Made by a program: the position numbers and the translations under genes. A stretch of DNA of 64,000 nt from Streptomyces halstedii (GTDB lineage: Bacteria; Actinomycetota; Actinomycetes; Streptomycetales; Streptomycetaceae), in the NCBI GenBank assembly GCA_000720535.1, contig JOAZ01000004.1, positions 124,001 through 188,000 of the forward strand, in the 5' to 3' direction. Below the pieces are notes generated by a model, which had not been told where the DNA came from, did no database searches, and saw only the letters and a program-made list of their open reading frames with translations. This document shows, piece after piece, positions 19,395 to 28,556 of the stretch; position 1 is the first letter of the stretch, and every line of letters starts with the position of its first letter.

Positions 19395-20918
19395 GTGAGT
19401 GAGCCCCGCCCTTCAGACCGGCACGACGCGTCCGATCCCGACGACACCTTCGCGGAGATCGTCGACGAGGAGACCCAGCGCGACCCCGACCTGGCGGTGA
19501 TCGAGGCCGGGAGCCGCACGCTGCGCACCCAGGGAGGCCCGGCGCCGGCCGACGCGGTCCCCGCCCGCCCCGCCGATCCCGAGACCGACAGGGCGCTGCG
19601 CGCCGTGGAGGAGGAGCTCGCGGGCCGCTGGGGCGAGACCAAGCTCGAACCCTCGGTGACCCGTATCGCGGCCCTCATGGACGTGCTCGGGGAGCCGCAG
19701 CGCGCCTACCCCTCGATCCACATCACGGGGACCAACGGCAAGACCAGCACGGCCCGCATGATCGAGGCCCTGCTCGGCGCCCTCGACCTGCGCACCGGCC
19801 GCTACACCTCGCCGCACGTCCAGTCGATCACCGAGCGGATCAGCCTGGACGGCGCCCCGATCACGGCCGAGCGCTTCATCGAGACGTACGAGGACGTCAA
19901 GCCGTACGTCGAGATGGTCGACGCCCAGCAGCCCTACCGCCTCTCCTTCTTCGAGGTGATGACGGGCATGGCGTACGCGGCGTTCGCCGACGCGCCCGTG
20001 GACGTCGCCGTCGTCGAGGTCGGCATGGGCGGCACCTGGGACGCGACCAACGTCATCGACGGCTCGGTCGCCGTCGTCACCCCCATCGCGCTGGACCACA
20101 CCGACCGCCTGGGCTCCACCCCCGCCGAGATCGCCGGCGAGAAGTCCGGAGTGATCAAGCAGGGCGCGACGGTGATCCTCGCCCAGCAGCCGGTCGACGC
20201 CGCTCAGGTCATGCTGAAGAAGGCCGTCGAGGTGGACGCCACGGTGGCCCGCGAGGGCATGGAGTTCGGCGTCGTCTCCCGTGAGATCGCGGTCGGCGGC
20301 CAGCTCCTGACGCTCCGCGGCCTCGGCGGCGAGTACGACACCGTCTTCCTGCCGCTGTACGGCGCCCACCAGGCGCACAACGCGGCGGTCGCCCTCGCCG
20401 CCGTCGAGGCGTTCTTCGGCATCGGCGCGGAGCAGGCCCGCGGCCTCGACATCGAGGCGGTGCGCAAGGCCTTCGCCTCGGTGCTCTCGCCGGGCCGCCT
20501 CGAAGTCGTCCGCTCCAGCCCGACCGTGGTGCTGGACGCCGCCCACAACCCGGCCGGTGCCCGCGCCGCCGCGGAGGGCGTCTCGGAGGCGTTCAGCTTC
20601 TCCCGGCTGATCGGGGTCGTCGGCGCGAGCGACGGCAAGGACGTGCGCGGCCTGCTGGAAGCCTTCGAGCCGGTCTTCGCCGAGGTCGTCGTCACACAGA
20701 ACTCCAGCGGGCGGGCCATGGACGCGGACGCGCTGGCGGCCGTCGCCGTCGAGGTCTTCGGCCAGGACCGCGTCCAGGTCGAACCCCGTCTGGACGACGC
20801 GCTGGAGGCGGCCATCACCCTCGCCGAGGAAGAGGCCGAGTACGCGGGCGCCGGGGTCCTGGTGACCGGATCCGTGATCACGGTCGGCGAGGCCCGTCTC
20901 CTCCTGGGAAGGCACTGA
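19395..20918 (+). CDS. folC: Bifunctional dihydrofolate/folylpolyglutamate synthase
   Basis: 507 residues from GTG 19395. A Mur-ligase-family enzyme that adds glutamate to dihydropteroate and to reduced folates. The P-loop is ITGTNGKTSTAR (residues 110-121). LDHTDRLG and the C-terminal-domain motif VLDAAHNPAGA are FolC signatures. The first 60 residues are an acidic, low-complexity extension absent from short bacterial FolC proteins but frequent in actinobacteria. TAGACT (19383-19388), 7 nt before the GTG, suggests a leaderless transcript. The stop is 3 nt before the DUF4233 start, so the two are surely co-transcribed. Confidence 0.96.
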   Translation: MSEPRPSDRHDASDPDDTFAEIVDEETQRDPDLAVIEAGSRTLRTQGGPAPADAVPARPADPETDRALRAVEEELAGRWGETKLEPSVTRIAALMDVLGEPQRAYPSIHITGTNGKTSTARMIEALLGALDLRTGRYTSPHVQSITERISLDGAPITAERFIETYEDVKPYVEMVDAQQPYRLSFFEVMTGMAYAAFADAPVDVAVVEVGMGGTWDATNVIDGSVAVVTPIALDHTDRLGSTPAEIAGEKSGVIKQGATVILAQQPVDAAQVMLKKAVEVDATVAREGMEFGVVSREIAVGGQLLTLRGLGGEYDTVFLPLYGAHQAHNAAVALAAVEAFFGIGAEQARGLDIEAVRKAFASVLSPGRLEVVRSSPTVVLDAAHNPAGARAAAEGVSEAFSFSRLIGVVGASDGKDVRGLLEAFEPVFAEVVVTQNSSGRAMDADALAAVAVEVFGQDRVQVEPRLDDALEAAITLAEEEAEYAGAGVLVTGSVITVGEARLLLGRH

Positions 20919-20921
20919 CCT

Positions 20922-21284
20922 GTGCGTACGCTCTGTGCATCCACGCTGATCAGCGAGTTCCTGGTGATCGGGTTCGCCGGACTGGTCGCGATGAAGTCCG
21001 ACGACCTGTCCATGGGCACCGTCTGGACGGTCTGCGGCGTCGGCATGCTGCTGTCGGTCCTGCTCTGCGGGATGCTCACCCGGCCCGGTGGTCTCCAGCT
21101 CGGCTGGGCCCTCCAGATCGCCCTGCTGCTGAGCGGTTTCTTCGTCCCGGTGATGTTCATCCTCGGTGTGGCCTTCATCGCCCTGTGGTGGGCGTCGATC
21201 CACTACGGCCGGAAGATCGACGAGGCGAAGGCCCGCTGGGCGGCACTCGCCGAGGAACCGGAGAACACCGAAGCCCCGGCCTGA
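20922..21284 (+). CDS. DUF4233 membrane protein
   Basis: 120 residues from GTG 20922, 3 nt after folC. It has four hydrophobic segments (about 8-25, 32-52, 60-78, 82-102, ending AFIALWWASIHYGRKID) and a charged C-terminal tail. The combination of size, topology, WWASIHYGRKI motif and position directly behind folC identifies the DUF4233 family. Its function is unknown. Conserved linkage in actinobacteria hints at a role near folate metabolism or simply a housekeeping membrane role. Confidence 0.88.
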   Translation: MRTLCASTLISEFLVIGFAGLVAMKSDDLSMGTVWTVCGVGMLLSVLLCGMLTRPGGLQLGWALQIALLLSGFFVPVMFILGVAFIALWWASIHYGRKIDEAKARWAALAEEPENTEAPA

Positions 21285-21379
21285 GGATGACGCGGGGTAA
21301 ACCCGGTCGTCCGCCCGTTTCCGTACCCCTGTAATCTCAGGGCGCTCACCCGCACCGCCACGTACGCCAGGAGCCGCAC

Positions 21380-21793
21380 ATGACCCAGCGCACCCTCGTC
21401 CTTCTCAAGCCCGACGCCGTCCGGCGCGGACTGATCGGCGAGATCGTCGGCCGCATCGAGCGCAAGGCGGGCTGGACGATCACCGCGCTGGAGCTGCGGA
21501 CCCTCGACCAGGAGACCCTGGAGCAGCACTACGGCGAGCACAAGGGCCGCCCCTTCTACGAGCCGCTCCTCACCTTCATGTCCTCCGGCCCGGTCGTCGC
21601 CCTGGTCGCCGAGGGCGAGCGGGTCATCGAGGGCGTCCGCGCGCTGGCCGGCCCGACCGACCCGATCGCCGCCGCGCCCGGGTCCATCCGCGGTGATTTC
21701 GGCACGATCACCCGCGAGAACCTCATCCACGCCTCGGACTCCGAAGAGTCCGCGGAGCGAGAACTGAAACTGTTCTTCCCGGGACTTTCCTGA
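21380..21793 (+). CDS. ndk: Nucleoside diphosphate kinase
   Basis: 137 residues. It transfers the gamma phosphate between NTPs and NDPs through a phospho-histidine, His117 in the signature NLIHASDS. N-terminal TLVLLKPDAVRRGLIGEI and RPFYEPLLTFMSSGPV match the family throughout, and length is typical. TAATCT at 21332-21337 could be the -10, giving a leader of about 40 nt. A terminator hairpin follows at 21826-21851. Confidence 0.98.
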   Translation: MTQRTLVLLKPDAVRRGLIGEIVGRIERKAGWTITALELRTLDQETLEQHYGEHKGRPFYEPLLTFMSSGPVVALVAEGERVIEGVRALAGPTDPIAAAPGSIRGDFGTITRENLIHASDSEESAERELKLFFPGLS

Positions 21794-21825
21794 CACCGGC
21801 TCGGCCAATCAGCGCTGGGTACCTG

Positions 21826-21851
21826 GGGCGACCGAAGGAATTCGGTCGCCC
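21826..21851 (+). terminator. ndk terminator
   Basis: Perfect 11-bp stem (21826-21836 with 21841-21851) with a GGAA tetraloop, 32 nt after the ndk stop. Confidence 0.75.
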
Positions 21852-21906
21852 TTCGGCATAGGGTCACGTGTCGCGGGAACGCATCCCCCCGACGTAACGT
21901 CACCAT

Positions 21907-21932
21907 GGGTGGAACGAGTAGCTGTTCCACCC
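21907..21932 (+). promoter_or_regulatory. Inverted repeat in the mreB upstream region
   Basis: 9-bp perfect inverted repeat (GGGTGGAAC at 21907-21915, GTTCCACCC at 21924-21932) with an 8-nt spacer, about 155 nt before mreB. It could be an operator or a leader hairpin. Confidence 0.4.
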
Positions 21933-22087
21933 GCGAAAGGCGAAGGACCCTCGCGCTGTGTCCGTGCATACGGCACTACGATGGAAGCTTCCACGCCCGC
22001 AGCGCCAACCCTCGCCTACCTGGAACAAGCCATTTTCCGCTTCCTGGGAAGGCCCGACGCATCCTCATGGGGAACAAGGGGAACTCA

Positions 22088-23107
22088 ATGTCGTTCATCG
22101 GCCGTGACATGGCTATCGACCTCGGGACTGCCAACACGCTGGTGTACGTCAGGGGGCGCGGCATCGTGATGAACGAGCCGTCCGTCGTGGCCATCAACAC
22201 CAACACCGGCGGAATCCTGGCGGTCGGCGCCGAGGCCAAGAAGATGATCGGGCGGACGCCGGGCAACATCGTTGCCGTACGCCCGCTGAAGGACGGCGTG
22301 ATCGCCGACTTCGAGATCACGGAGCGCATGCTCCGCTACTTCATCCTCAAGGTGCACAAGCGCCGCTACCTGGCCCGCCCGCGGGTCGTCGTCTGCGTGC
22401 CCTCCGGTATCACCGGCGTCGAGCGGCGCGCCGTCATCGAGGCGTCCACCCAGGCCGGGGCCCGCCAGGTGCACATCATCGAGGAGCCCATGGCCGCCGC
22501 CATCGGCTCCGGGCTGCCGGTCCACGAGGCCACCGGCAACATGGTCGTCGACATCGGCGGCGGCACCACCGAGGTCGCCGTGATCTCGCTCGGCGGGATC
22601 GTCACCGCCCAGTCGATCCGGGTCGCCGGTGACGAACTGGACAACGCGATCATCCAGCACATCAAGAAGGAGTACTCCCTCCTCCTCGGCGAGCGCACCT
22701 CCGAGCAGATCAAGATCACGATCGGTTCGGCGTACGACCTCGGCAAGGACGAGCACACCGAGATCCGGGGCCGCGACCTCGTCTCCGGGCTGCCCAAGAC
22801 CGTGGTCGTCTCGGCGGGCGAGGTCCGCAAGGCCATCGAGGAGCCGGTCAACGCCATCGTCGACGCCGTGAAGACGACCCTCGACAAGTGCCCGCCGGAG
22901 CTGTCCGGCGACATCATGGACCGGGGCATCGTCCTCACCGGCGGCGGCGCGCTCCTGCGCGGCCTCGACGAGCGGCTGCGCAACGAGACCGGCATGCCCA
23001 TCCACATCGCCGAGGACCCGCTGGACTCGGTGGCGCTCGGATCCGGCAAGTGCGTCGAGGAGTTCGAGGCGCTCCAGCAGGTGCTGGACGCCCAGCCCCG
23101 ACGCTAG
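22088..23107 (+). CDS. mreB: MreB, actin-like cell-shape protein
   Basis: 339 residues from ATG 22088 ([17 protein letters not shown]), chosen because AAGGGGAA sits 6-7 nt upstream; an in-frame ATG at 22067 lacks that site. Actin-fold motifs are phosphate-1 [11 protein letters not shown], phosphate-2 [15 protein letters not shown] and adenosine [15 protein letters not shown]. In Streptomyces MreB is mainly needed for spore-wall assembly and works with MreC, MreD, PBP2 and RodA, all encoded next. A 14-bp hairpin separates it from mreC and could make mreB the most abundant product. Confidence 0.98.
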   Translation: MSFIGRDMAIDLGTANTLVYVRGRGIVMNEPSVVAINTNTGGILAVGAEAKKMIGRTPGNIVAVRPLKDGVIADFEITERMLRYFILKVHKRRYLARPRVVVCVPSGITGVERRAVIEASTQAGARQVHIIEEPMAAAIGSGLPVHEATGNMVVDIGGGTTEVAVISLGGIVTAQSIRVAGDELDNAIIQHIKKEYSLLLGERTSEQIKITIGSAYDLGKDEHTEIRGRDLVSGLPKTVVVSAGEVRKAIEEPVNAIVDAVKTTLDKCPPELSGDIMDRGIVLTGGGALLRGLDERLRNETGMPIHIAEDPLDSVALGSGKCVEEFEALQQVLDAQPRR

Positions 23108-23113
23108 AACCCG

Positions 23114-23159
23114 GGCGTTCCGCCGTACGGGCACCGCCGTGCCCCTACGGCGGAACGCC
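23114..23159 (+). terminator. Terminator or attenuator between mreB and mreC
   Basis: Perfect 14-bp stem (23114-23127 with 23146-23159) whose loop folds further, starting 6 nt after the mreB stop. mreC has no other obvious promoter, so partial read-through is likely. Confidence 0.6.
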
Positions 23160-23205
23160 GCCCTCCAGCACGAACATTCCGACGAGGAAGGCACGGCCGC
23201 CGCAC

Positions 23206-24264
23206 GTGAGGGACACACGAGAGAGCCGGCTGCTCCTGGTGCTGCTGATCGCCATCGCATTCGCCCTGATCACGGTGGACATCCGCGGAGGCGAGGCGTC
23301 ACCGGTGGACGGTGCCCGGCAGGCAGCCGCCACGGTCTTCGGACCGGTCGAGAACGGTGTCGCGGCGGCGGTGGACCCGGTGGGCAACGCCATCGGCGCC
23401 GTACGGGACTCCGGCGACCGGCACGACCGGATCGCGGCCCTGGAGCACGAGAACGCCGCACTGAAGACCAAGCTCGGCAGCGACGACCGCAACAGCAGCA
23501 AGGTCCGCCAGCTCGACTCCATGCTCAAGACCGCGGGCGCCGGCCAGTACGGCATCAAGGCCGCCCAGGTCGTCGCCATCGGAGCGGCCCAGGGCTTCTC
23601 CTGGACGATCACCATCGACGCGGGGGCCAACGACGGCCTCAAGCGCGACATGACCGTACTGAACGGGGAGGGGCTCGTCGGGCGGGTCACGACCGTCGGT
23701 CCGAACACGGCGACGGTGCTGCTGGCCAACGACCCCGACTTCACCGTGGGCACCCGGCTGGAGAAGACCGACGAGCTCGGCTTCGCCAACGGACAGGGTT
23801 CCCGGCCGCTCTCGGTCCAGTTCCTCAACGGCAAGGCCGACGTGAAGAAGGGCGACCGGCTCGTCACCTTCGGGTCCAGCAACGACAAGCCCTTCGTGCC
23901 GGGCGTCCCGGTCGGCGAGGTCGTCCGTGTCGACCCCTCCGGCGGCGACCTGACCCGCACCGTCTACGTCCGCCCGTTCGTCGGCTTCACCAAGCTCGAC
24001 GTCGTGGGCATCGTGGTCCAGGCCCCCCGCGAGAACCCCCGCGACCTCGTGCTGCCGGCCCAGCCCAAGAAGCCCGCGAAGCCCAAGCCCACCCCGACCG
24101 TCACCGTCACCCTCCAGCCCAACGGCGACCTCGTCGACGGCAACGGCAAGGTCGTCGGGAACGCCAACGAGAAGCCCGGCACGGACACCTCGGGCGACAC
24201 CGAGGCCGCAGCGGGCGGCGACGCCGACACCGCCGCCGGTGACACGGCGAACGAGCAGGAATAG
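23206..24264 (+). CDS. mreC: MreC, periplasmic-facing cell-shape protein
   Basis: 352 residues from GTG 23206 (MRDTRESRLLLVLLIAIAF). One N-terminal membrane helix (about 8-25) is followed by a coiled coil (about 68-110, DRIAALEHENAALKTKLG) and the paired beta-barrel MreC domain (about 120-280) with FSWTITIDAGANDGL and GLVGRVTTVGPNTATV. The last 75 residues are a Pro/Lys then Asp/Gly/Thr-rich disordered tail, longer than in enterobacterial MreC. The nearest ribosome site (aggaagg) is about 15 nt upstream, slightly far. The scaffold links MreB to PBP2 and RodA. mreD starts 11 nt after the stop. Confidence 0.96.
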   Translation: MRDTRESRLLLVLLIAIAFALITVDIRGGEASPVDGARQAAATVFGPVENGVAAAVDPVGNAIGAVRDSGDRHDRIAALEHENAALKTKLGSDDRNSSKVRQLDSMLKTAGAGQYGIKAAQVVAIGAAQGFSWTITIDAGANDGLKRDMTVLNGEGLVGRVTTVGPNTATVLLANDPDFTVGTRLEKTDELGFANGQGSRPLSVQFLNGKADVKKGDRLVTFGSSNDKPFVPGVPVGEVVRVDPSGGDLTRTVYVRPFVGFTKLDVVGIVVQAPRENPRDLVLPAQPKKPAKPKPTPTVTVTLQPNGDLVDGNGKVVGNANEKPGTDTSGDTEAAAGGDADTAAGDTANEQE

Positions 24265-24275
24265 AGCTGATCCCC

Positions 24276-24935
24276 ATGCGCATCCAACGGACCGTGCTCT
24301 CCGTCGTCCTCGTCGTGGTCGCCCTCGTCGTCCAGGTCTCCGTACTCGCGCGCCTCCAGCTCCCCGGCGCCACGCCCGACCTGCTGCTCCTGGTCGTCCT
24401 TGGCCTGGCCTTCGTCTACGGGCACGTCGCCGGGGCCCTCACCGGCTTCGGCGCGGGCCTGCTCGCCGACCTGGCCCCGCCCGCCGACCACGCCGCCGGA
24501 CGCTACGCCCTGGTGCTCTGCGTCATCGGCTACCTCGCCGGGCTGGCCCGCCCCACCAACGGCCAGCTCAAGTCGGCCCTCACCCCGATGGCCGTCGTCG
24601 TCGCGGCCGCCCTCGGCTCGACCCTCCTGTACGCCGGGGTCGGCGCCCTGGTCAACGACACGGCGGCCCGCCACGTGGGGCTGGGCAGTCTGATGCTCAC
24701 CGCCGCGCTGTACGACCTGCTGCTCGCGCCCTTCACGGTCCCGCTGATCATGGCGCTCGCCAGACGGACCGAGAGCGACCCGGTCACCGAGAGCTCCCGC
24801 GGCGACGTCGCCGCCGGCTGGCTGGCCTCCGGCACGGGACTGCGGATCGGCGGCCAGCAGAACGGCCTGCGGGTGAGGGCGGCCCGCGGCCGCGCCGCAC
24901 GGGCGGGCAGGATCAAGGGGGTCAAGCGGCTGTGA
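24276..24935 (+). CDS. mreD: MreD, membrane cell-shape protein
   Basis: 219 residues with five or six membrane segments in the first 165 residues (for example TVLSVVLVVVALVVQVSVL and ATPDLLLLVVLGLAFVYG), then a basic, arginine-rich cytosolic tail. GAGLLADLAPP and the position between mreC and pbp2 identify MreD. It is an integral partner of the elongasome or spore-wall complex. Its stop is followed by 210 nt that hold the 65-bp tandem duplication before pbp2. Confidence 0.94.
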   Translation: MRIQRTVLSVVLVVVALVVQVSVLARLQLPGATPDLLLLVVLGLAFVYGHVAGALTGFGAGLLADLAPPADHAAGRYALVLCVIGYLAGLARPTNGQLKSALTPMAVVVAAALGSTLLYAGVGALVNDTAARHVGLGSLMLTAALYDLLLAPFTVPLIMALARRTESDPVTESSRGDVAAGWLASGTGLRIGGQQNGLRVRAARGRAARAGRIKGVKRL

Positions 24936-24996
24936 CACCCCCTCAGCACCGGACCCCGGCCCCCGGCCGGCCCGTAGGCGGCCCCCGGCCGGTCCA

Positions 24997-25150
24997 CCAC
25001 CACCGGGGGCGCCCCGTGAGGCTGTTTTCTTCCGGGGGCAACCCCCGTACCCCCGGCCGACCCACCACCGGGGGCGCCCCGTGAGGCTGTTTTCTTCCGG
25101 GGGCAACCCCCGTACCCCCGGCCGACCCACCACCGGGGGCGCCCCGTGAG
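24997..25150 (+). repeat. Perfect 65-bp tandem duplication with nested mini-ORFs before pbp2
   Basis: Bases 25021-25085 and 25086-25150 are identical 65-bp units. The last 24 bases of the unit also occur once more just upstream (24997-25020). Every copy ends in GCCCCGTGAG. The GTGs at 25016 and 25081 each open a 22-codon ORF (MRLFSSGGNPRTPG..., ending GGAP). Each stop (TGA at 25082-25084 and 25147-25149) overlaps the next GTG as GTGA; the last GTG, 25146, is the pbp2 start. The unit also contains a G5/C5 inverted repeat able to form a hairpin. Confidence 0.85.
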
Positions 25151-27314
25151 CAATATTCCGGAGACGGGCCGGACCCAGCGGGTCCAGATCCGCCTCGTCG
25201 TCATCCAGATCCTCGTCTTCTCCCTGCTCCTCACCCTCGGCGGCCGGCTCTGGTACCTCCAGATCCGCAACGGCCAGGAGTACACCGACGAGGCGAAGAA
25301 CAACCACGTCCAGCAGGTCGTCCAGCCCGCCGTCCGCGGGTCCATCCTCGACGCGCGCGGCGTGCCGCTCGCCGACAACGAGACCCGGCTCGTCGTCTCC
25401 GCCAGCCGCACCGAGCTGCTGAAGATGAAGGACGACGGCGTCGGGGTACTCACCCGGCTCGCCGCGGTCCTGCACATGGAGCCCAAGGACGTCCTGGACA
25501 AGGTCCGGCTCTGCGACGCCAAGACCCCGCAGCCCTGCTGGAACGGTTCGCCCTACCAGCCGATCCCGGTCACCGACGAGGCCACCACCCAGCAGGCCCT
25601 CCAGATCCACGAGCGCGCCGAGGACTTCCCCGGCATCACCGCCGAACCCACCGCCGTACGCCGCTACGCCGCGCCCGGCAAGGCCAACACCTCCCAGGTC
25701 CTCGGCTACCTCTCGCCCGTCACGGACGAGGAGCTGACCAAGGCCCAGGACACCGACTCGCCCTACCTCCGCTCCGACCAGGTCGGCCGCTCCGGCCTGG
25801 AGCGCACCTACGACAAGGAGCTGCGCGGCAAGGCGGGCGTCACCCGCTACGAGGTGGACAACCTCGGCCGCGTCATCGGGCAGGCGCAGAACGACGAGGC
25901 CGAGCCCGGCGCCAGCGTCATCACCTCCATCGACGCCCGCGTCCAGGCGGTCGCCGAGTACGAGCTGAACGGGGCGATGGAAGCGGCCCGCAAGGAGATG
26001 GACCGCAACACCAACGAGCTGTACAAGGCCGACTCCGGCGCCGTCGTCGTCATGGAGGCCAAGACCGGCCGCGTCGTCGCCATGGCCTCCCTGCCCACCT
26101 ACGACCCCAACTCCTGGGTCGGCGGCATCTCCGCCAAGGACTACGCCAAGCTCACCGGCAAGAAGTCCAACTTCCCGCTGCTGAACCGGGCCATCCAGGG
26201 CACCGCGGCACCCGGCTCGATCTTCAAGGTCATCTCCTCGACCGCCGCGGTCAACGCCGGATACCCGTTCGACGGCAACTACCCCTGCCCGAGCTCGTAC
26301 TCCATCGGCAACCAGACCTTCAAGAACTTCGAGTCCCAGGGCTACGGCGACATCACCATCGGCCGCGCCCTGGAGGTCTCCTGCGACACCGTCTACTACG
26401 GCCTCGCCCACAAGGAGTGGGAGAAGGATGGCGGGAACAAGCCCAAGAAGAACCCGAACGACTGGTTCTACAAGACCGCCCACCAGTTCGGCCTCGGCAA
26501 GGAGACCGGCATCGACCTCCCCAACGAGGTCTCCGGCCGCGTCCCCGACCGCCAGTGGAAGCAGGACTTCTACGACGCCAACAAGGACGCCTGGTGCAAG
26601 CAGGGCAAGAAGGACGGCACCTACGTCGAGAAGATCGCGTACGAGGGCTGCGCCGAGGGCTACAAGATGCGCGCCGGTGACTCCGTCAACTACTCGATCG
26701 GCCAGGGCGACACCCTCGTCACACCGATCCAGATGGCCACCATCTACGCCGCCATCTCCAACGGCGGCACCCTCTACGACCCGACCGTCGGCAAGGCGAT
26801 CGTCAGCGGCGACGGCAAGACGGTCCAGGAGATCAAGCCCCAGGCACACGGCAAGCTGCCGTTCACGGGCGACACGCGCGACAAGATAGACCAAGCCCTC
26901 GCGGGAGTCGCGACCCAGGGCAGCGCCGCCTGGCGATTCGGCGGATGGCCCCAGGACAAGATCCCGATGCACGCCAAGACGGGCACGGCGGAGGTCTACG
27001 GCAAGCAGACGACCTCCTGGTTCGCCACCTACACCAAGGACTACTCGATCGTCATGACGATCTCCCAGGGTGGTACCGGTTCCGGTGCCTCCGGCCCCGC
27101 CGTGCGCAACATCTACAACGCGCTCTACGGACTGGACCCCTCCGGCAACCAGGACCCCAAGAAGGCCCTGCTGCCCCAGCCCCAGAAGGGACTGCCGACG
27201 ATCAGGTCCGACGGGTCGATCGTCGCCCCGAAGATCAAGCCGTACGCCCCCCAGCGGCCCGCCGACGACACCCAGACGCTCGCCCTCGCGGGGACCCCGG
27301 GGAGGCGGGACTGA
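25146..27314 (+). CDS. pbp2: Penicillin-binding protein 2 (class B, elongasome/spore wall)
   Basis: 722 residues from GTG 25146. A short cytosolic N-terminus is followed by one membrane helix (about 15-37), the dimerisation/pedestal region (about 50-250) and the transpeptidase domain. The active site is Ser358-Ile-Phe-Lys361 in PGSIFK, the second motif is Ser513-Val-Asn515, and the third is Lys611-Thr-Gly (HAKTGTAEV). It forms peptidoglycan cross-links in partnership with RodA, whose ATG overlaps this stop by one base (TGATG). The start codon lies in the last copy of a 65-bp tandem repeat, so its translation may depend on two upstream mini-ORFs. Confidence 0.96.
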   Translation: MSNIPETGRTQRVQIRLVVIQILVFSLLLTLGGRLWYLQIRNGQEYTDEAKNNHVQQVVQPAVRGSILDARGVPLADNETRLVVSASRTELLKMKDDGVGVLTRLAAVLHMEPKDVLDKVRLCDAKTPQPCWNGSPYQPIPVTDEATTQQALQIHERAEDFPGITAEPTAVRRYAAPGKANTSQVLGYLSPVTDEELTKAQDTDSPYLRSDQVGRSGLERTYDKELRGKAGVTRYEVDNLGRVIGQAQNDEAEPGASVITSIDARVQAVAEYELNGAMEAARKEMDRNTNELYKADSGAVVVMEAKTGRVVAMASLPTYDPNSWVGGISAKDYAKLTGKKSNFPLLNRAIQGTAAPGSIFKVISSTAAVNAGYPFDGNYPCPSSYSIGNQTFKNFESQGYGDITIGRALEVSCDTVYYGLAHKEWEKDGGNKPKKNPNDWFYKTAHQFGLGKETGIDLPNEVSGRVPDRQWKQDFYDANKDAWCKQGKKDGTYVEKIAYEGCAEGYKMRAGDSVNYSIGQGDTLVTPIQMATIYAAISNGGTLYDPTVGKAIVSGDGKTVQEIKPQAHGKLPFTGDTRDKIDQALAGVATQGSAAWRFGGWPQDKIPMHAKTGTAEVYGKQTTSWFATYTKDYSIVMTISQGGTGSGASGPAVRNIYNALYGLDPSGNQDPKKALLPQPQKGLPTIRSDGSIVAPKIKPYAPQRPADDTQTLALAGTPGRRD

Positions 27315-28504
27315 TGGCAGGCTTCTCCGTCTCGCGCTACGCCCCGGAGCGTTCCACCTGGGGCAAGATCGTCGCCCGCGACTCCGTCGTCCGGCGGCTG
27401 GACTGGCCGCTGCTCGGCTCCGCGGTCGCGCTGTCCTTCGTCGGGTCGCTGCTGATCTGGTCGGCGACCCGCGGCCGTGACTCGCTGACCCACGGCGACC
27501 CGTACTACTTCCTGTTCCGGCACGTCCTCAACACCGGTATCGGCCTGGCGCTGATGATCGGCACCGTCTGGCTCGGGCACCGCACCCTGCGCGGCGCGGT
27601 CCCGTTCCTCTACGGCATCTCGATCCTGCTCATCCTCGCCGTCCTCACCCCGCTCGGCGCCACCGTCAACGGCGCCCACGCCTGGATCATCATCGGCGGC
27701 GGGTTCTCCCTCCAGCCCTCCGAGTTCATCAAGATCACGATCATCCTCGGCATGGCGATGCTGCTCGCCGCCCGCGTCGACGCGGGCGACCAGCTCCACC
27801 CCGACCACCGCTCGGTCGCCAAGGCACTCGGCCTCGCGCTCGTCCCGATGGCCATCATCATGCTGATGCCGGACCTGGGCTCCGTCATGGTCATGGCCGT
27901 CGTCGTGCTCGGTGTCCTCCTCGCCTCCGGGGCGTCCAACCGCTGGATCTTCGGTCTTCTCGGGACGGGCACGGCCGGAGCGCTGGCCGTCTGGCAGCTC
28001 GGGCTTCTCGACGACTACCAGATCGCCCGGTTCGCCGCCTTCGCCAACCCGGCCCTGGACCCCGCCGGAGTCGGCTACAACACCAACCAGGCCCGTATCG
28101 CCATCGGTTCCGGCGGACTCACCGGGACCGGCCTCTTCCAGGGCTCGCAGACCACCGGCCAGTTCGTCCCCGAGCAGCAGACCGACTTCGTCTTCACGGT
28201 CGCGGGCGAGGAACTCGGCTTCGTCGGCGCCGGTCTGATCATCGCGCTGCTGGGGGTCGTCCTGTGGCGCGCCTGCCGGATCGCCCGCGAGACGACCGAG
28301 CTGTACGGGACGATCGTCGCCGCCGGGATCATCGCCTGGTTCGCCTTCCAGTCCTTCGAGAACATCGGGATGACCCTCGGCATCATGCCCGTGGCGGGCC
28401 TGCCACTGCCCTTCGTGTCGTACGGCGGATCGTCGATGTTCGCCGTCTGGGTCGCGGTCGGGCTGCTCCAGTCGATCCGGGTGCAACGGCCGATCACGGC
28501 CTGA
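27314..28504 (+). CDS. rodA: RodA/FtsW-type SEDS peptidoglycan glycosyltransferase
   Basis: 396 residues, about ten membrane helices, SEDS family. It polymerises lipid II with its cognate class B PBP encoded directly upstream (stop/start overlap TGATG at 27312-27316). Family motifs are NGAHAWIIIGGGFSLQPSEF in the large loop, PDLGSVMVM, and the C-terminal GIMPVAGLPLPFVSYGGSSM. The Streptomyces orthologue in this position is called sfr. The in-frame extension to 26945 lies inside pbp2 and is not used. Confidence 0.97.
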   Translation: MAGFSVSRYAPERSTWGKIVARDSVVRRLDWPLLGSAVALSFVGSLLIWSATRGRDSLTHGDPYYFLFRHVLNTGIGLALMIGTVWLGHRTLRGAVPFLYGISILLILAVLTPLGATVNGAHAWIIIGGGFSLQPSEFIKITIILGMAMLLAARVDAGDQLHPDHRSVAKALGLALVPMAIIMLMPDLGSVMVMAVVVLGVLLASGASNRWIFGLLGTGTAGALAVWQLGLLDDYQIARFAAFANPALDPAGVGYNTNQARIAIGSGGLTGTGLFQGSQTTGQFVPEQQTDFVFTVAGEELGFVGAGLIIALLGVVLWRACRIARETTELYGTIVAAGIIAWFAFQSFENIGMTLGIMPVAGLPLPFVSYGGSSMFAVWVAVGLLQSIRVQRPITA

Positions 28505-28556
28505 GCGGCTCCTCCGCCCGTGGCGGGACCCCGGACCCCGGGGAAGGATGAACCCC

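Noticed and set aside
23964-26972. 1002-residue minus-strand ORF opposite mreD/pbp2
   Set aside because: Shadow of well-recognised genes; composition dominated by Leu, Gly, Val and Asp.
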